Below, in pieces: positions 20,540-30,106 of a stretch of 64,000 nt of DNA. Source of the stretch: Bubalus kerabau (taxonomy: Eukaryota; Chordata; Mammalia; Artiodactyla; Bovidae); contig NC_073646.1 in assembly GCF_029407905.1 (NCBI RefSeq), forward strand, positions 12,852,001-12,916,000. The letters are read 5' to 3'. Every line of letters starts with the position of its first letter. Position 1 is the stretch's first letter. Made by a program: the position numbers and the translations under genes. A model generated the notes under the pieces. That model worked only from the letters and a program-made list of their open reading frames with translations, searched no databases and was not told the DNA's origin.

Positions 20540-20740
20540 TATCTCTAGACTCTAATCTCCATGAGAACAGGATGATGGATTAGCTGGCACTTAGTGGGTA
20601 TGCTCAGGGAATTCTTTTCAATGAATGACTCAGTAACTCCCTTGGGTCCAGGGTGTCTGACTTTTTAAATCTCCACATCTCTAAGGTTCCCAGCACAGAG
20701 TAGGTGTTATAATTTGTTTTTGAATGAATGAATGGACAGA
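20540..20740 (+). mobile_element. L2-like 3' end fragments
   Basis: CTCTAATCTCCATGAGAACA, TTAGCTGGCACTTAGTGGGT and AATGAATGA, then CCAGCACAGAGTAGGTGTTA with GAATGAATGAATGG, match the L2 3' end; possibly two overlapping copies. Confidence 0.55.
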
Positions 20741-21135
20741 TGTGGCAGTCAGTTCTTCAGGCTTTGCCAGTAGGAATTAGTATGGCTCCTTAGATTAAAT
20801 TTTGTGAGAAAAAGATCAGAGAAGAAAGCAAAGTAGAAACCTTATTTCACGCATATTATCATACTCCTTTTATCATTCAGCGTAAATAAATAAAAGGGGC
20901 TAGTTCCAACAATGGAACTGTGAAAATACCCAGAGATGCATATAACAAGTCTACCACTCCCTAGAAATAAATTCATCTGGCCGAGCTATTTATTTCAGAC
21001 TCACTTTTTTTTTTCCTTTCAAAATAAGTCTGTTGTCCTCAATACAAGTCAGGAGCGTTTGTCTATGTGTCTGCTTTATCTTCATGTTCTGTGGGTTTCT
21101 CTGCTTATCTCTGTGTGTGTCTCGGTGTCTGAATA
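20741..21135. other. Unrecognised non-coding DNA
   Basis: No recognised repeat or coding signal. Confidence 0.4.
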
Positions 21136-21445
21136 TCTCAAGGCTTATGGGTTGCAAGCAACAGAAACTATATCTGGATGACTTAAGCCAATAAATGATC
21201 TTCTGGAAGAAACATGGGGTAGCTCACAGAATCAGAAGAAATGCTTAGAGAACCTCACTTTAAGAAGGAAAGAGACCAGGGAAGTTTCAGAGAACTGCAA
21301 CTATTATGCTCCTTTCAGCACAATCTGTGATGAAGGTGATTGAACATCAACAATTTTCCATCATGGGATCATTTGATTCAAGATTCAAATCCCAGGGACA
21401 GGATATCTGACTGGCCTACCTCACATGTGTAGGTCTTAAACAGGA
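21136..21445. mobile_element. Ancient mammalian repeat, family unassigned
   Basis: GGGTTGCAAGCAACAGAAAC then 'tggatgacttaagccaataaatgatcttctgg' resembles a common ancient repeat ('ttgcaagcaacagaaacc...ggcttaagc...aatttattgg'). Low confidence in its limits. Confidence 0.4.
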
Positions 21446-21489
21446 AAGAATATGGCACCCAGTTTAATGAACTGATCAAAACTGAATCA

Positions 21490-21656
21490 GGAGACTTCCC
21501 TTGTGTTCCAGTGTTAAGAATCTACCTGCCAGTGCAGGGGACATGGGAACTAAGATCCCACCTGCCATGGGGCAAGTAAGCCGGCATGCTACAACTACTG
21601 AAGCCCATGCACCCTAGAGCCTGGGCTCCACAAAAAAGCCACCACAATGTGAAAAT
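21490..21656 (+). mobile_element. 3'-truncated CHR-type SINE
   Basis: Sense CHR-type SINE: GACTTCCCTTGTGTTCCAGT head, GGGAACTAAGATCCCACCTG, CTACAACTACTGAAGCCCAT, stopping at CCACCACAATGTGAA, well before the usual A-rich 3' end. Target duplication AACTGAATCA at 21480-21489 and 21657-21666. It interrupts an L1 3' end. Confidence 0.85.
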
Positions 21657-21735
21657 AACTGAATCACTTTGGTGTACACTGGAAACTAACACAACATTGT
21701 AAATCAGCTCTATTTCAATTTTAAAAAAATGGTTT
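21657..21735 (+). mobile_element. L1 3' end fragment
   Basis: AACTGAATCACTTTGGTGTA, CACTGGAAACTAACACAACA, TTGTAAATCAGCTCTATTTC and a short A run: old artiodactyl L1 terminus, host of the CHR insertion just upstream. Confidence 0.8.
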
Positions 21736-21780
21736 CACAGACTATAATTTAATTATGCCCTCTTTTTATAAATAAAAACC

Positions 21781-22175
21781 TTGTTGTTGTTATTCAGTTG
21801 CTAAGTCATGTCCGACTCCTTGTGACTCCATGGACTGCCACACACCAGACTCCTGTGTCCTCCACTGTCTCCCGGAATTTGCTCAGGTTCATGTCAGTGA
21901 TGCCATCCAACCATCTCATCCTGTGTCGTCCCCTTCTCCTTTTGCCTTCAATCTTTCCCAGCATCAGGGTCTCTTCCAATGAGTCAGTTCTTCACATCAG
22001 GTGCCCAAAGTATTGGAGCTTCAGCTTCAATATCAGTCCTTCCAATGAACATTCAGGGTTGATTTCCTTTAGGGTTGACTGGTTTGATCTTCTTGCTGTC
22101 CAAGGGACTCTCAAGAGCCTTCTCCAGTGCCATAGTTGGAAAGCATCAATTCTTTTGGTGCTCAGCCTTCTCATG
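21781..22175 (-). mobile_element. BovB LINE 3' segment
   Basis: Antisense BovB tail starting TTGTTGTTGTTATTCAGTTG, through CCATCTCATCCTGTGTCGTC and CCAAAGTATTGGAGCTTCAG, to GGTGCTCAGCCTTCT. Minus frame 21992-22210 retains FQLWHWRRLLRVPWTARRSN. Confidence 0.92.
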
Positions 22176-22178
22176 TAG

Positions 22179-22860
22179 GAAAGGAAGTGGCTGATGCGTG
22201 TTGGCTTCATCCGTTGATAGACGATGGAACTTTCTTGCTCCTGGTCCTCCCAGTCGTGGTGTTCAGTGGACTATGGATGTATCTTGTGCCCACTGTTCTG
22301 GAACCTGATGGTGGAACTCCTATGGGTGACTTCCCACAAGAGGAGGGGGTCTGCAGGCTCAGCTTCCCACAGAGCCATTAGGAAAAGCCAAAGCGTGTCC
22401 CAGAGGATCAGTTCCAGCCATCACAGGCTCCAGCAGGCAGAGGGATGTGGCCCTCTGGAGGGGTCCAAATCTGCTGTTCCAGGATGTCTGTCAGTCTTCT
22501 CTGGAGCGTGAGACAATATTGTGCGTGATGATCATTCATTTTGATTACACTTCTGCTCCAGGGAAGTATGGTACCTTTTTTTTTTCCTGCAGTGTTTGGG
22601 AACAAAGCAGCTTTGGGTATTGGTCTCTGCCCATCAGAAATCAGTGTTGTGATATAATTACATTTGCGAAGCAGATGGATCATCATTGAGCACGTGGTTG
22701 AAGCTGCTGCAGGGAGAGGCAACAGATCTGAGGGCTGGAAGGGAGGTGGGAGTGGGACTGAAGAGCACCTCTCTATTCCCAGAGAAGAGCTGTCTAGTTT
22801 GTGTCTCTGATGTTTTGTTTTGTTTTGTTTTGTGAGGTTAGCAGAGAGATAAATGAAGAG
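22179..22860. other. Unrecognised non-coding DNA
   Basis: About 680 bp. A 161-residue minus frame (22408-22893) has no recognisable domain. Contains a short (GTTTT)n run at about 22812-22832. Confidence 0.4.
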
Positions 22861-22867
22861 CTTTGGG

Positions 22868-23060
22868 GAAGTGAATTCACGTTTATTAAGCACTTACTGT
22901 GTGCTGAGTTCTTTCTTTGCCTATCTCATCATTTACTATAGACCTGAGAGTAGGTTCTAATTATCCCCATTTTACAGGTGAGAAAACTGAGGCTCGAGAA
23001 AATGAAGTTAGGGGCCCATGGAAACCCTGCCGATGTGATCGTCATCAGTGTTGCCCATCA
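22868..23060 (-). mobile_element. MIR SINE
   Basis: Clear antisense MIR: ATTAAGCACTTACTGTGTGC, ATTATCCCCATTTTACAGGT, GAGAAAACTGAGGCTCGAG. Confidence 0.85.
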
Positions 23061-23121
23061 GATATTTCCCATTCTCCTCCCAAGAACATAAACATTTCTG
23101 TGGTCTTCATCCTTCTCTGTG

Positions 23122-23291
23122 CCGTGGGTGTGGGCTCAGTTTTGTCCGACTCTTTGTGACCGCATGGACTGTAGCCGACCAGGCCCCTCTGTCCATGGAA
23201 CTTTCCAGGCAAGAATACTGGAGTGAGTTGCCATTTCCTCCTGCAGGCAATCTTCCCAACTCAGGATCGAACCCACATCTCCTGCGGCCAT
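23122..23291 (-). mobile_element. Bov-tA SINE, head truncated
   Basis: Antisense Bov-tA body (TTTTGTCCGACTCTTTGTGA; GGCAAGAATACTGGAGTGAG) up to the B box (AGGATCGAACCCACATCTCC), where it stops, so its 5' end is missing. Confidence 0.88.
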
Positions 23292-23581
23292 TGTGTGGTT
23301 TCTCTTCCCTGACGTTTGAACATGAGTGGAAGCAAGTGACTTTTTTAGGACAGTGAAATGTGAGCAGAAATGAAGTGCATCTCTTCTGGGCGGAAGCTTT
23401 AAGTGCTAATACATACACCGCCATGTGCTCTCCCTGCCCCCCACCGTGGCGATGGGCAATGTACCAGACACAGGCTGCTCTCGGTCTTGACAGCGAGGCT
23501 ACCATGGAGCAGAGGCCCCATCCAATGTGTGAGAGCTGTGAGTCATGAGTGAGAGATAAAACTTTATTTTTAGCCACTGAC

Positions 23582-23843
23582 TTTTTTTAAACTTTATTAT
23601 TTTTGGCTGTTCTGGGTCTTCATTGCCGCACGTGGGCTTTCTCTAGCTGTGCCAAGTGGTGGCGGGGGCGCGGGGGCTACTCACTTGTTTCAGAGCACGG
23701 GCTCTGGGGCACAGGGGCTCAGTAGTTGTGGCGCATCGGCTTTGTTTCCCCAAGGTATGTGGAATCGTCCCAGACCAGGGATCGAACTCATGTCTGCTGC
23801 ATTGGTGGGTGCATTCTTAACCATTGGACCACCAGGGAAGTCC
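23582..23843 (-). mobile_element. CHR-type tRNA SINE
   Basis: Antisense copy: T-rich start, TTTTTGGCTGTTCTGGGTCT, GAGCACGGGCTCTGGGGCAC, CAGGGATCGAACTCATGTCT, TTCTTAACCATTGGACCACC. Target duplication AGCCACTGAC at 23572-23581 and 23844-23853. Confidence 0.93.
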
Positions 23844-24031
23844 AGCCACTGACAGTATTTAAGGCTGTTAGGTACATAACCTTGTCTATTACAGCTTCTA
23901 AGAAGATCTGGAATTTGACCATTTATTACTGTGGCTTCAAAATTTATGCTCTTACCTCTATTCCACATGGCACCAAAGCATGGAGATTTGTGTAGAGAAT
24001 TAGGCATTCAGATGCTTTGGCTATGATTCTT

Positions 24032-24158
24032 TTTATTTATTTGGCTGTGTTATGTTTTAGTTGTGGTACGTGAGATCTAGTTCCCCAACCAGGGACCAAA
24101 CCTGGGGCCCCCTGCATTGGGAGCACAGAGTCTTAGCCACTGAACCACCAGGGAAGCC
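24032..24158 (-). mobile_element. Short CHR-type SINE
   Basis: About 127 bp antisense copy with the tRNA head but most of the body missing: TATTTATTTGGCTGTGTTAT, AGATCTAGTTCCCCAACCAG, CTTAGCCACTGAACCACCAG. Imperfect 16 bp target duplication at 24016-24031 and 24159-24174 (ending CATGATTCTT / TATGATTCTT). Confidence 0.87.
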
Positions 24159-24261
24159 TTTGCCCATGATTCTTGATTCAGCTGGGTCTGTGAAGACCAT
24201 AGTGTGATATGGTCCTTATTTTGTTTCATAAGGATGGCTTCTGATGCTGTACTGGAGTGCA

Positions 24262-24560
24262 CAACTTCCGTGATGGTAGAGTGGATAAGGATTCTTCTGC
24301 CAATGCAGGGGACTCGGGTTTGGTCCCTGGTCTGAGAAGGTTCCACATGCCACAGGGTAACTAAAGCCTGTGAGCCACAACTACTGAAGCCCACGCCCTA
24401 GAGCCTGTGCTCCACAACAAGGGAAGCCATCACAATGAGAAGCCCATGGGATGCAGCAAAGAGTAGGCCCTGCTCACTGTAGCTAGAGAAAGCCCTGGCA
24501 CAGCGATGAAGTCCCAGCATCACCAAAAATATAAATAAACTAAATAAAATTTTAAAAAGA
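24262..24560 (+). mobile_element. CHR-type tRNA SINE
   Basis: Sense full-length copy: GGTAGAGTGGATAAGGATTC, GGGTTTGGTCCCTGGTC, CACAACTACTGAAGCCCACG, CAACAAGGGAAGCCATCACA, then AAAAATATAAATAAACTAAA tail and a short GA run. Confidence 0.88.
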
Positions 24561-24654
24561 GAGAGAGCAAAGATGGGGGCTCAGCCCATCTCTCCAGACC
24601 CCTCATGGCACCTAGGATTGGTCACATGGCCAATCCTGTTGAAATATTTCTGGC

Positions 24655-24990
24655 AGGAGTTATTGGAACAGGTTGAAATGGTTACAAAGATGCCGCAATG
24701 ATGAAATGGGATGAAATGGAATGATTTTGGACACTGGGGCTTGAAATGGAAGAGCTTGACTTTCAATGGAATGAGATGACCTGGAAGCAGATTAGGAGAG
24801 ACTGGACGGAGATGAGGTAGAATGGCAGGAGTGGGAATTTCAATGGGATGGAAGGTCTGAGAAGGGAATAGTGTGGTGTGGGAGCTAGGGAGTGATACAG
24901 AGTAAAATATTAGAATCAGATGGAATAGAATGAATTGAGTGGAACAGAATTAGTCACTGAATGAAAGGCATAGAATGGGACAGACGGAGT
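24655..24990. repeat. GGAATG/GAAATGG-like degenerate tract
   Basis: About 330 bp of A/G-rich sequence with repeated TGAAATGG, TGGAATGA and GATGGAATAGAATGA words on the plus strand and no strict period. It resembles a decayed GGAAT-type simple satellite; no known element recognised. Confidence 0.55.
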
Positions 24991-25189
24991 TCTTTTCTTC
25001 TGGTCTCTTATCCTTGCCCTACCCCCAAGCCCTGCCCTGGGGACTATTTTTGTTGCTGTCAGTAGTCCACAGACTGTGGAGAAAATGTCATTGTTCAAAA
25101 GATGTCCCCTCTTTGAGGGAGATAGTTTGGGCTGATTCTGGGATGGTTTCTGACCTTTAATAGCATGCATGTATAGCATGCACCTTTAA

Positions 25190-25240
25190 TAGCATGTGTG
25201 TACACATGTGTGCATGTACACACACACATGCACATACAGT
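25190..25240. repeat. Degenerate (TG)n/(CA)n microsatellite
   Basis: Alternating TG words (ATGTGTGTACACATGTGTGC) followed by ACACACACACATGCAC. Part of it is self-complementary. Confidence 0.75.
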
Positions 25241-25870
25241 GCAGAAGAGTTGGGGTATCCTAGTTGGGGTACCCAGACCATAACCTTTAAAAGAACTCAC
25301 AATTACTGGGTCCTGGGGATACATCGCTGGGTCAGGGGAGCATTTGGCCAATTTTATTTGGGGGAAATACATCTTCCTGTCCCATTGGCTTCTCAGCCTG
25401 TTCCCCACATCTCTCTCCCTGCCCCTGTTCTATGTTCCCTGTATAGTAACAAGAGGCTTTCTCTTGCTTTTTCCTTCCCTCTCCCAGAATGAGGGAATGT
25501 GCTTGGAAACAGTTGCCGAGGGAGCAATCTTGTTTTTGAAAAAGAAACTGTAAAAAAAAAAAATGTGTTTGCGGGGTTGCCAAAGTGGAGTGAGCCTTAT
25601 TTAAGTGAGTGGGGTGGTAGGAATGTGTTTACACAGCAAGAAAACGCAGGCTGGGTGTCTGCTGTTTCTTAAGTGGATGGTATTTTGAAAGGACTTTATG
25701 ATCTAGCTTTTAATTCATTGTTACTCCTTCCAGCCCAGGAAAGTGTGCCTTCCTGGCGTTATTCATAGAGCTTGGGTTAAGCAGCTGAAAATTGACAGCC
25801 AGTCTGAACCTTTGTTTCCCCGGGGAAAAATCTGTGTATGTGCTGCTCACAAACAGCTATGCACACATCC
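25241..25870. other. Unrecognised non-coding DNA
   Basis: About 630 bp without a recognised repeat or coding signal. Confidence 0.4.
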
Positions 25871-25874
25871 ACGT

Positions 25875-25985
25875 GCATCCCTGGGTGCCACTGTATCCAC
25901 TGCTAGGATTAAATGTGATGATGTTTGCAACATGCTTAAGACAGAGCCTGGCACGTAGTAAGTTCAAATTAGCGTTAGCCCATTA
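25875..25985 (+). mobile_element. MIR 3' fragment
   Basis: AGGATTAAATGTGATGATGT, ATGCTTAAGACAGAGCCTGG and CACGTAGTAAGTTCAAATTA are the MIR 3' half. Confidence 0.75.
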
Positions 25986-26404
25986 TTAACTGTCTGCACA
26001 TGGGTGTATGTGCCCAATCCTGCAGACATTCACTGAGGGGTCCGACTGTATACAGTGTGAAATTACGTCCTTGCGCAACCGTGCACACCAAAAGCTGGGC
26101 ACACCTGTGGGATGCTGTTTATCCACAGAACCCTGTGCACACCTCTGGTTGTGTGTATATGGTGTTCCCCATTGAAGCATGAAGGCATGAAGAAATGGAA
26201 CATTTATGGAGTGCTTTTTTTTTTTTTTTTTTGATTCAACAGATACATGGAAGCGATTCGCAAGTTTCCTATGGAAACTTGGCTGAGGGCTTTTCAAGCC
26301 TGCCTCAGAGGATCCCCACTTAGAGCGACGTTTCTATATTCTGCTCTTTCTTGGTTCCACGTGGCTCTTTCCTTCCCATCTCCTCGCTACCACTTGAATC
26401 CTCA
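25986..26404. other. Unrecognised non-coding DNA with poly-T
   Basis: No recognised repeat apart from an 18-19 base poly-T at about 26214-26232. I looked for a minus-strand processed pseudogene to the right of the poly-T and saw no coding frame. Confidence 0.4.
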
Positions 26405-26530
26405 TTTTATGTGTTTGTTCATTTGTTCATTCATTCATTCATTCCACCAACATGATTTCTATGCCTGTGGTAAGGCTAACCATGGTGCCGGGTGCAGGGC
26501 TACAAGACAGATACATGTCTCCTTACTCAG
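26405..26530 (-). mobile_element. Ancient MIR/L2-like repeat
   Basis: TTCATTCATTCATTCATTCC then ATGGTGCCGGGTGCAGGGCT is the antisense of the 'gtgccaggcactg...gaatgaatgaatgaa' end of ancient repeats. Confidence 0.5.
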
Positions 26531-26654
26531 AGACTCGACTCTATCCTGGCATCAAGTACTTTTTTTTTTTTTTTGCTAATCTGTGTGAAGCAATTTATAG
26601 TCACAAATCTCTATTGCATCCATGATAAAACTTGATTAGCACAATCCTGACAGT

Positions 26655-26860
26655 CTCTGATTTTGGAACTAGGATCCCTGGGTTCAAATCCCAGCTGTCC
26701 TGTTATTTGCTGTAATTAGACAACTCACTTAAACTTTCTGTACCCCATTTTCTCTTTAGGAAGACAGAGATCACAATAGTACCCAATTCATATTTTGGTG
26801 AGGATTGAATGAATTCATATAGGAAAAACCCTTCAAACAGTGTGTGGTTTATTTTAAGTG
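26655..26860 (+). mobile_element. MIR SINE
   Basis: Sense MIR: CCTGGGTTCAAATCCCAGCT, CAACTCACTTAAACTTTCTG, CCCCATTTTCTC, GGTGAGGATTGAATGAATTC. A weak antisense MIR piece (about 26875-26955) may follow. Confidence 0.85.
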
Positions 26861-26960
26861 CTACACTGATGTTCTCAGGCAGACCTGTGCAGGAAGTGAT
26901 GTTATTCCTGTTTTGCACATATGAAAACAGGGTCAGAGCAGATCACTGTCACAGCCTCTC

Positions 26961-27229
26961 AGCTGTCTTCCCTGCTTGCTCCCAGGAAGGAGACCACTCC
27001 CACACCCCTGTTAATCGTTCATTCCCGTTCCCAGTTTCCCAGGAACTGGCCATGATCACAGGATTTAATCTTGTTTTGAAAAGAGAACCCCTATCTCTCT
27101 GTCTGGGAAGTTCCTGCTTCTATTCATGTTTGGAGTCTCATTCCCTCTACTGTGGGCTCCTTAGTTTGAAACAAGATTTTTATGTCAAGAAGCTGTGGTG
27201 ATGAGTGGTAGAGCAGAACGTGAGTCGTG
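26961..27229. other. Unrecognised non-coding DNA
   Basis: Part of a 130-residue plus frame (26809-27201) that begins inside the MIR; I see no domain and do not call it a gene. Confidence 0.4.
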
Positions 27230-27430
27230 GTACATTAGAGAGAACCAGGAGCTTACAGTCAATTCCAGGCTGGGTGGTTACCTCTCCTCTCTAAGCCTCA
27301 TCTGTGAAATGGGATCAGTGTTTTCCCAGAGCAGTGTAGATATAGTGGAGACAGCATGGGCCCTGCCTTCAGACTGACCAGTGTCCAAATCCTTGAATGA
27401 CCTTGCTGTCTTCTCCAAAGCTGAATCAGT
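27230..27430 (+). mobile_element. MIR fragments
   Basis: GGTTACCTCTCCTCTCTAAG, CCTCATCTGTGAAATGGGAT; then GGAGACAGCATGGGCCCTGC and AGACTGACCAGTGTCCAAAT. Probably two adjoining divergent MIR pieces. Confidence 0.6.
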
Positions 27431-27545
27431 CTGAGTTCTTAGTTGCCAGGGAAAGGGACCTGCCTCTGAATGATTCTCACTGGAGACAAATTTGTTTAAG
27501 GGATATTAAGAAGCTCATAGAATTTCCAGGGTGTCTGGGAAACTA

Positions 27546-27771
27546 AGGGCTTCCCTGGTGGCTCAGCAGTAAAAAATATGCCTGCAATGCAGGAGACATG
27601 GGAGACGCAGGTTCAATTCCTGAGTCAGGAAGGTCCCCTGGAGGAGGGCATGGCAACCCATGCCAGTATTCCCGCCTGGAGAATCCCCTGGACAGAGGAG
27701 CCTGGCGGGCTACAGTCCATAGTGTCACAAATAGTTGGACATGACTGAGCGGCTGAGCACACACACATGCA
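27546..27771 (+). mobile_element. Bov-tA SINE
   Basis: Sense full-length copy: GGGCTTCCCTGGTGGCTCAG, GGTTCAATTCCTGAGTCAGG, body, tail GACTGAGCGGCTGAGCACAC. Perfect target duplication CTGGGAAACTA at 27535-27545 and 27772-27782. Confidence 0.95.
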
Positions 27772-27919
27772 CTGGGAAACTAGCTCGTGAAACAAGCAGA
27801 GACTGAGAGAGACACAGTAGCCAGAACCACCATCAAAATCCTGCCACAGAAGCTGTCCTCTGAGGACACTCTATTGCCCTCCCAGGACCCTGTCTGTTGC
27901 CATGGTGTTTTGCTCCCAA

Positions 27920-28030
27920 GTCAGTGTTGCTGGCTGACACATCTGATTGGCCAAGTCTAGTCACATGTGTCTAGTCACATGCGCCTTCCTGAGCAGCAAG
28001 GGAGGCTGGGAAAGCACCTGGTCTTTTCAA
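27920..28030. mobile_element. Ancient repeat, 'attggcc...cacatg' type
   Basis: CATCTGATTGGCCAAGTCTA, GTCACATGTGTCTAGTCACA and GGGAGGCTGGGAAAGCACCT match an ancient repeat also seen near 39150 and 63170. Name not recalled. Confidence 0.45.
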
Positions 28031-28134
28031 CTTCTGGGAGGTATATTCCATCTCTCTTCAAGACTCTTAAGATGGGCACCTCCCCAAACACCTCTAAACG
28101 TAGGAAGAGATGATTAAGATGATTGAAATAACAA

Positions 28135-28300
28135 CCAACTCCACTCAGCTAGCACTGTCAGCAACAATATTGATTCCTCCTCCGTAAAATTGGGAAAACA
28201 AGACCCATCTCTAAGAATTGTGGTGGAAGTTACCTGTTAGCCCTCGTAAACTGCTGGAGCATGGCGCATAGCACATTATATGCTCTCAAAAAATCCTTCT
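28135..28300 (+). mobile_element. MIR fragment
   Basis: CCTCCGTAAAATTGGGAAAA, CATCTCTAAGAATTGTGG and AGCATGGCGCATAGCACATT follow the MIR 3' half. Confidence 0.6.
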
Positions 28301-28548
28301 TTCCTGTCCCTGTTTCTAGAAAGCACTTCAGGGATTGGGTTTCAGGGGATGGTTCCCGGAAGGCTGTTCCTTCCTAGGTACGTAAGTGGTATAGGCTGCC
28401 TTGGTTTATGATTGTTGACCTGTCTTCAGACTCCCAGTGGTTCATGGAAGTTCCTGAGAATGACTTCCTGAGATATGAGAGAAGGCGCCTGATACTGTTC
28501 AGTTCTGAGAAGGAGTTCAGGATTGGCAAAGGTCTTGTTCCCTTGTCT

Positions 28549-28609
28549 TGTTGTTGTTCAGTCGCTAAGTGGTGTCGGACTCTTTGTGACGCCATGGACT
28601 GTAGCCTGC
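28549..28609 (-). mobile_element. Bov-tA SINE, tail half (split)
   Basis: Antisense Bov-tA tail (TCAGTCGCTAAGTGGTGTCG, GCCATGGACTGTAGCCTGC). The element is split by the LTR-like insertion 28610-29035 and resumes at 29036. The outer target duplication GTTCCCTTGYCT (28537-28548 and 29172-29183) proves both halves are one SINE. Confidence 0.92.
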
Positions 28610-29035
28610 TGTATCGCTGATCCTGTTCCGGACACCAATTGTCTCACTGTTACTACTGTCCGCACTGTTTGCTGAACCCAGGATAGGCAAGGCGTGAGCT
28701 AAGAAGCTGGAAGGAGCAGCTGTAGCAGCAGCCAGAACATAACCATAATGTAGCAATAACATAACCATGACATAATTTCATATAGCATAACCATGATGCC
28801 ACTCCAGTGTAGCCCATATGCCGTAGCAGCCAGGGCTTTCGTGGTGCTGCTTTTACAGGCCTACTGCACAAAGCAGCCTGTGACCAAGTGAGTGCCTTGT
28901 CATGCGCATGTGCAGTGCTACAAGCGATCTCAGCTCTTACATAAACATTATTTACAAAACGCAGGGCAAGACCGAGGGGCTGTGGGGCGAGAGAGCCTGA
29001 CCACGCCATCTTGGCTAATTTGGTCTCTCCCCACA
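28610..29035 (-). mobile_element. LTR-like insertion (candidate endogenous retrovirus LTR)
   Basis: A 426 bp non-SINE block sits exactly between two contiguous halves of a Bov-tA with no SINE bases lost. Read on the minus strand it begins TGTGGGGAGAGACC and ends GATACA, i.e. TG...CA, as retroviral LTRs do. An AAGATGGCG YY1-like site lies close to the minus-strand 5' end (complement at about 29004-29013). Near the other end, CA-AT-TGG followed by a stretch resembling a lysine-tRNA primer-binding site lies at 28645-28620, so the LTR proper may stop at 28640. A 127-residue minus frame (28653-29036) has no recognisable domain. No gag, pol or env is present. The flanking 4-6 bp duplication is poor, so the LTR assignment is inference. 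Confidence 0.6.
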
Positions 29036-29171
29036 CCCTCCAGGCTCTTCTGTCCGTGGGATTTCCCAGGCAAGAATACTGGAGTGGGTTGCCATTTCCT
29101 TCTCAAGGAATTGAACCCAAGTCTCCTTCTCTGGCAGGCAGTTCTTCACCACTGAGCCAGCTGGGAAACCC
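29036..29171 (-). mobile_element. Bov-tA SINE, head half (split)
   Basis: CCAGGCTCTTCTGTCCGTGG, GGCAAGAATACTGGAGTGGG, GAATTGAACCCAAGTCTCC, TTCTTCACCACTGAGCCAGC. About 22 bp around the CCTCCAGGGGATC region are missing. Confidence 0.92.
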
Positions 29172-29199
29172 GTTCCCTTGCCTAGGATGAGTTAAATAT

Positions 29200-29376
29200 T
29201 TGTTTTATTTGACTGCGCCAAATGTTAGTCGTGGCATGCAGGAGTTGGAGTTGCAGCACACAAACTCTTAGTTGTGGCCTGTGGGACCTAGTTCCCTGCG
29301 GTCGAACCCGGGGATTGATCCTGGGCCCCCTGCATTGGGAGTATGGAGTCTTAGCCTGGGGACCACCAGGGAAGTC
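29200..29376 (-). mobile_element. CHR-type tRNA SINE
   Basis: Antisense copy: TTTTATTTGACTGCGCCAAA, GTTGTGGCCTGTGGGACCTA, CCCTGCATTGGGAGTATGGA, GGACCACCAGGGAAGTCCC. Target duplication of 19 bp with two mismatches at 29181-29199 and 29377-29395. Confidence 0.92.
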
Positions 29377-29395
29377 CCTAGAATGAGTTGAATAT

Positions 29396-29715
29396 CACTT
29401 AGGAGTCTGACAGAAGTGGACATGAGCAGCTCTTGGTTCACTCATCAGAGCATCCTTTGAGCATATGCTTTTTTCTGGATAAACCTTTGTGAAATTTCTA
29501 TACCATCATAGCATTCCCTGCATCTGACACCTAGAGGTGGCCACTCTTGGGAGGAGAATAGCTCATGGAGGTGTCAGATTGTCTGCCCATTCTCCAAGAC
29601 CCAGATTCCAGTCTGTCCCCTGGATGAAGCTCACTGGGACCATTCAGTGTCCATCCCTGCTCCTGGAGCTCACATGGTTTCTTCTTTTTTTTCACTCTTG
29701 GTTTTCTTTTCACCA
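29396..29715. other. Unrecognised non-coding DNA
   Basis: No recognised repeat or coding signal. Confidence 0.4.
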
Positions 29716-29719
29716 TTTT

Positions 29720-30062
29720 CACCGAGGGCCTAACTATGTTCTAGGCACAGGAGATAAAATGGGTGATAAGACAAACAAGCTGTCTACTCCCAGAGAAATT
29801 TTATTCTAGTGGGGAAAGGAGAAAATTGACAAGTAAAGAAATAAATTAATTTTATATTGTGGTGGGTGAGGGCCAGAAAGACTCTGGGACAGTGACATCA
29901 GGGGAGGTGGAGAGACTTGATGCCTGGATGTTAGTGAAGTCCCTTCTAAGGAAGACTGAAGACCCAAGGAAGAGAGTTCTAGGTAGAGGAAACTGAGGAC
30001 CACAGGCCCTGAGATCAGAGTGAGCTGATGCGTTCCAGGCATAGACAGAGGGTTAGCATGGC
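29720..30062 (-). mobile_element. Ancient MIR/L2-like long repeat
   Basis: CTATGTTCTAGGCACAGGAG, ATTTTATTCTAGTGGGGAAA, GGAGGTGGAGAGACTTGATG and GGCCCTGAGATCAGAGTGAG follow the ancient repeat that reads 'ctaggcactggggata...ttctagtggggga...aggccctgaggc'. Related fragments lie near 7100, 15200, 16300 and 41350. Confidence 0.55.
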
Positions 30063-30106
30063 TGGTGAGCAGTGAGGGAAGGAGAGAGGTTTAGCAAGGC
30101 AATCAA

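Noticed and set aside
22408..22893. 161-residue minus-strand frame
   Set aside because: No recognisable domain, no splice or promoter context, overlaps an open frame on the other strand.
26214..26530. Possible processed pseudogene to the right of a poly-T tract
   Set aside because: A poly-T would be the complement of a poly-A tail, but the adjoining sequence shows no minus-strand coding frame, and an ancient repeat occupies part of it.
28653..29036. 127-residue minus-strand frame in the LTR-like block
   Set aside because: No retroviral or cellular domain; LTRs are normally non-coding; composition is that of translated regulatory DNA.
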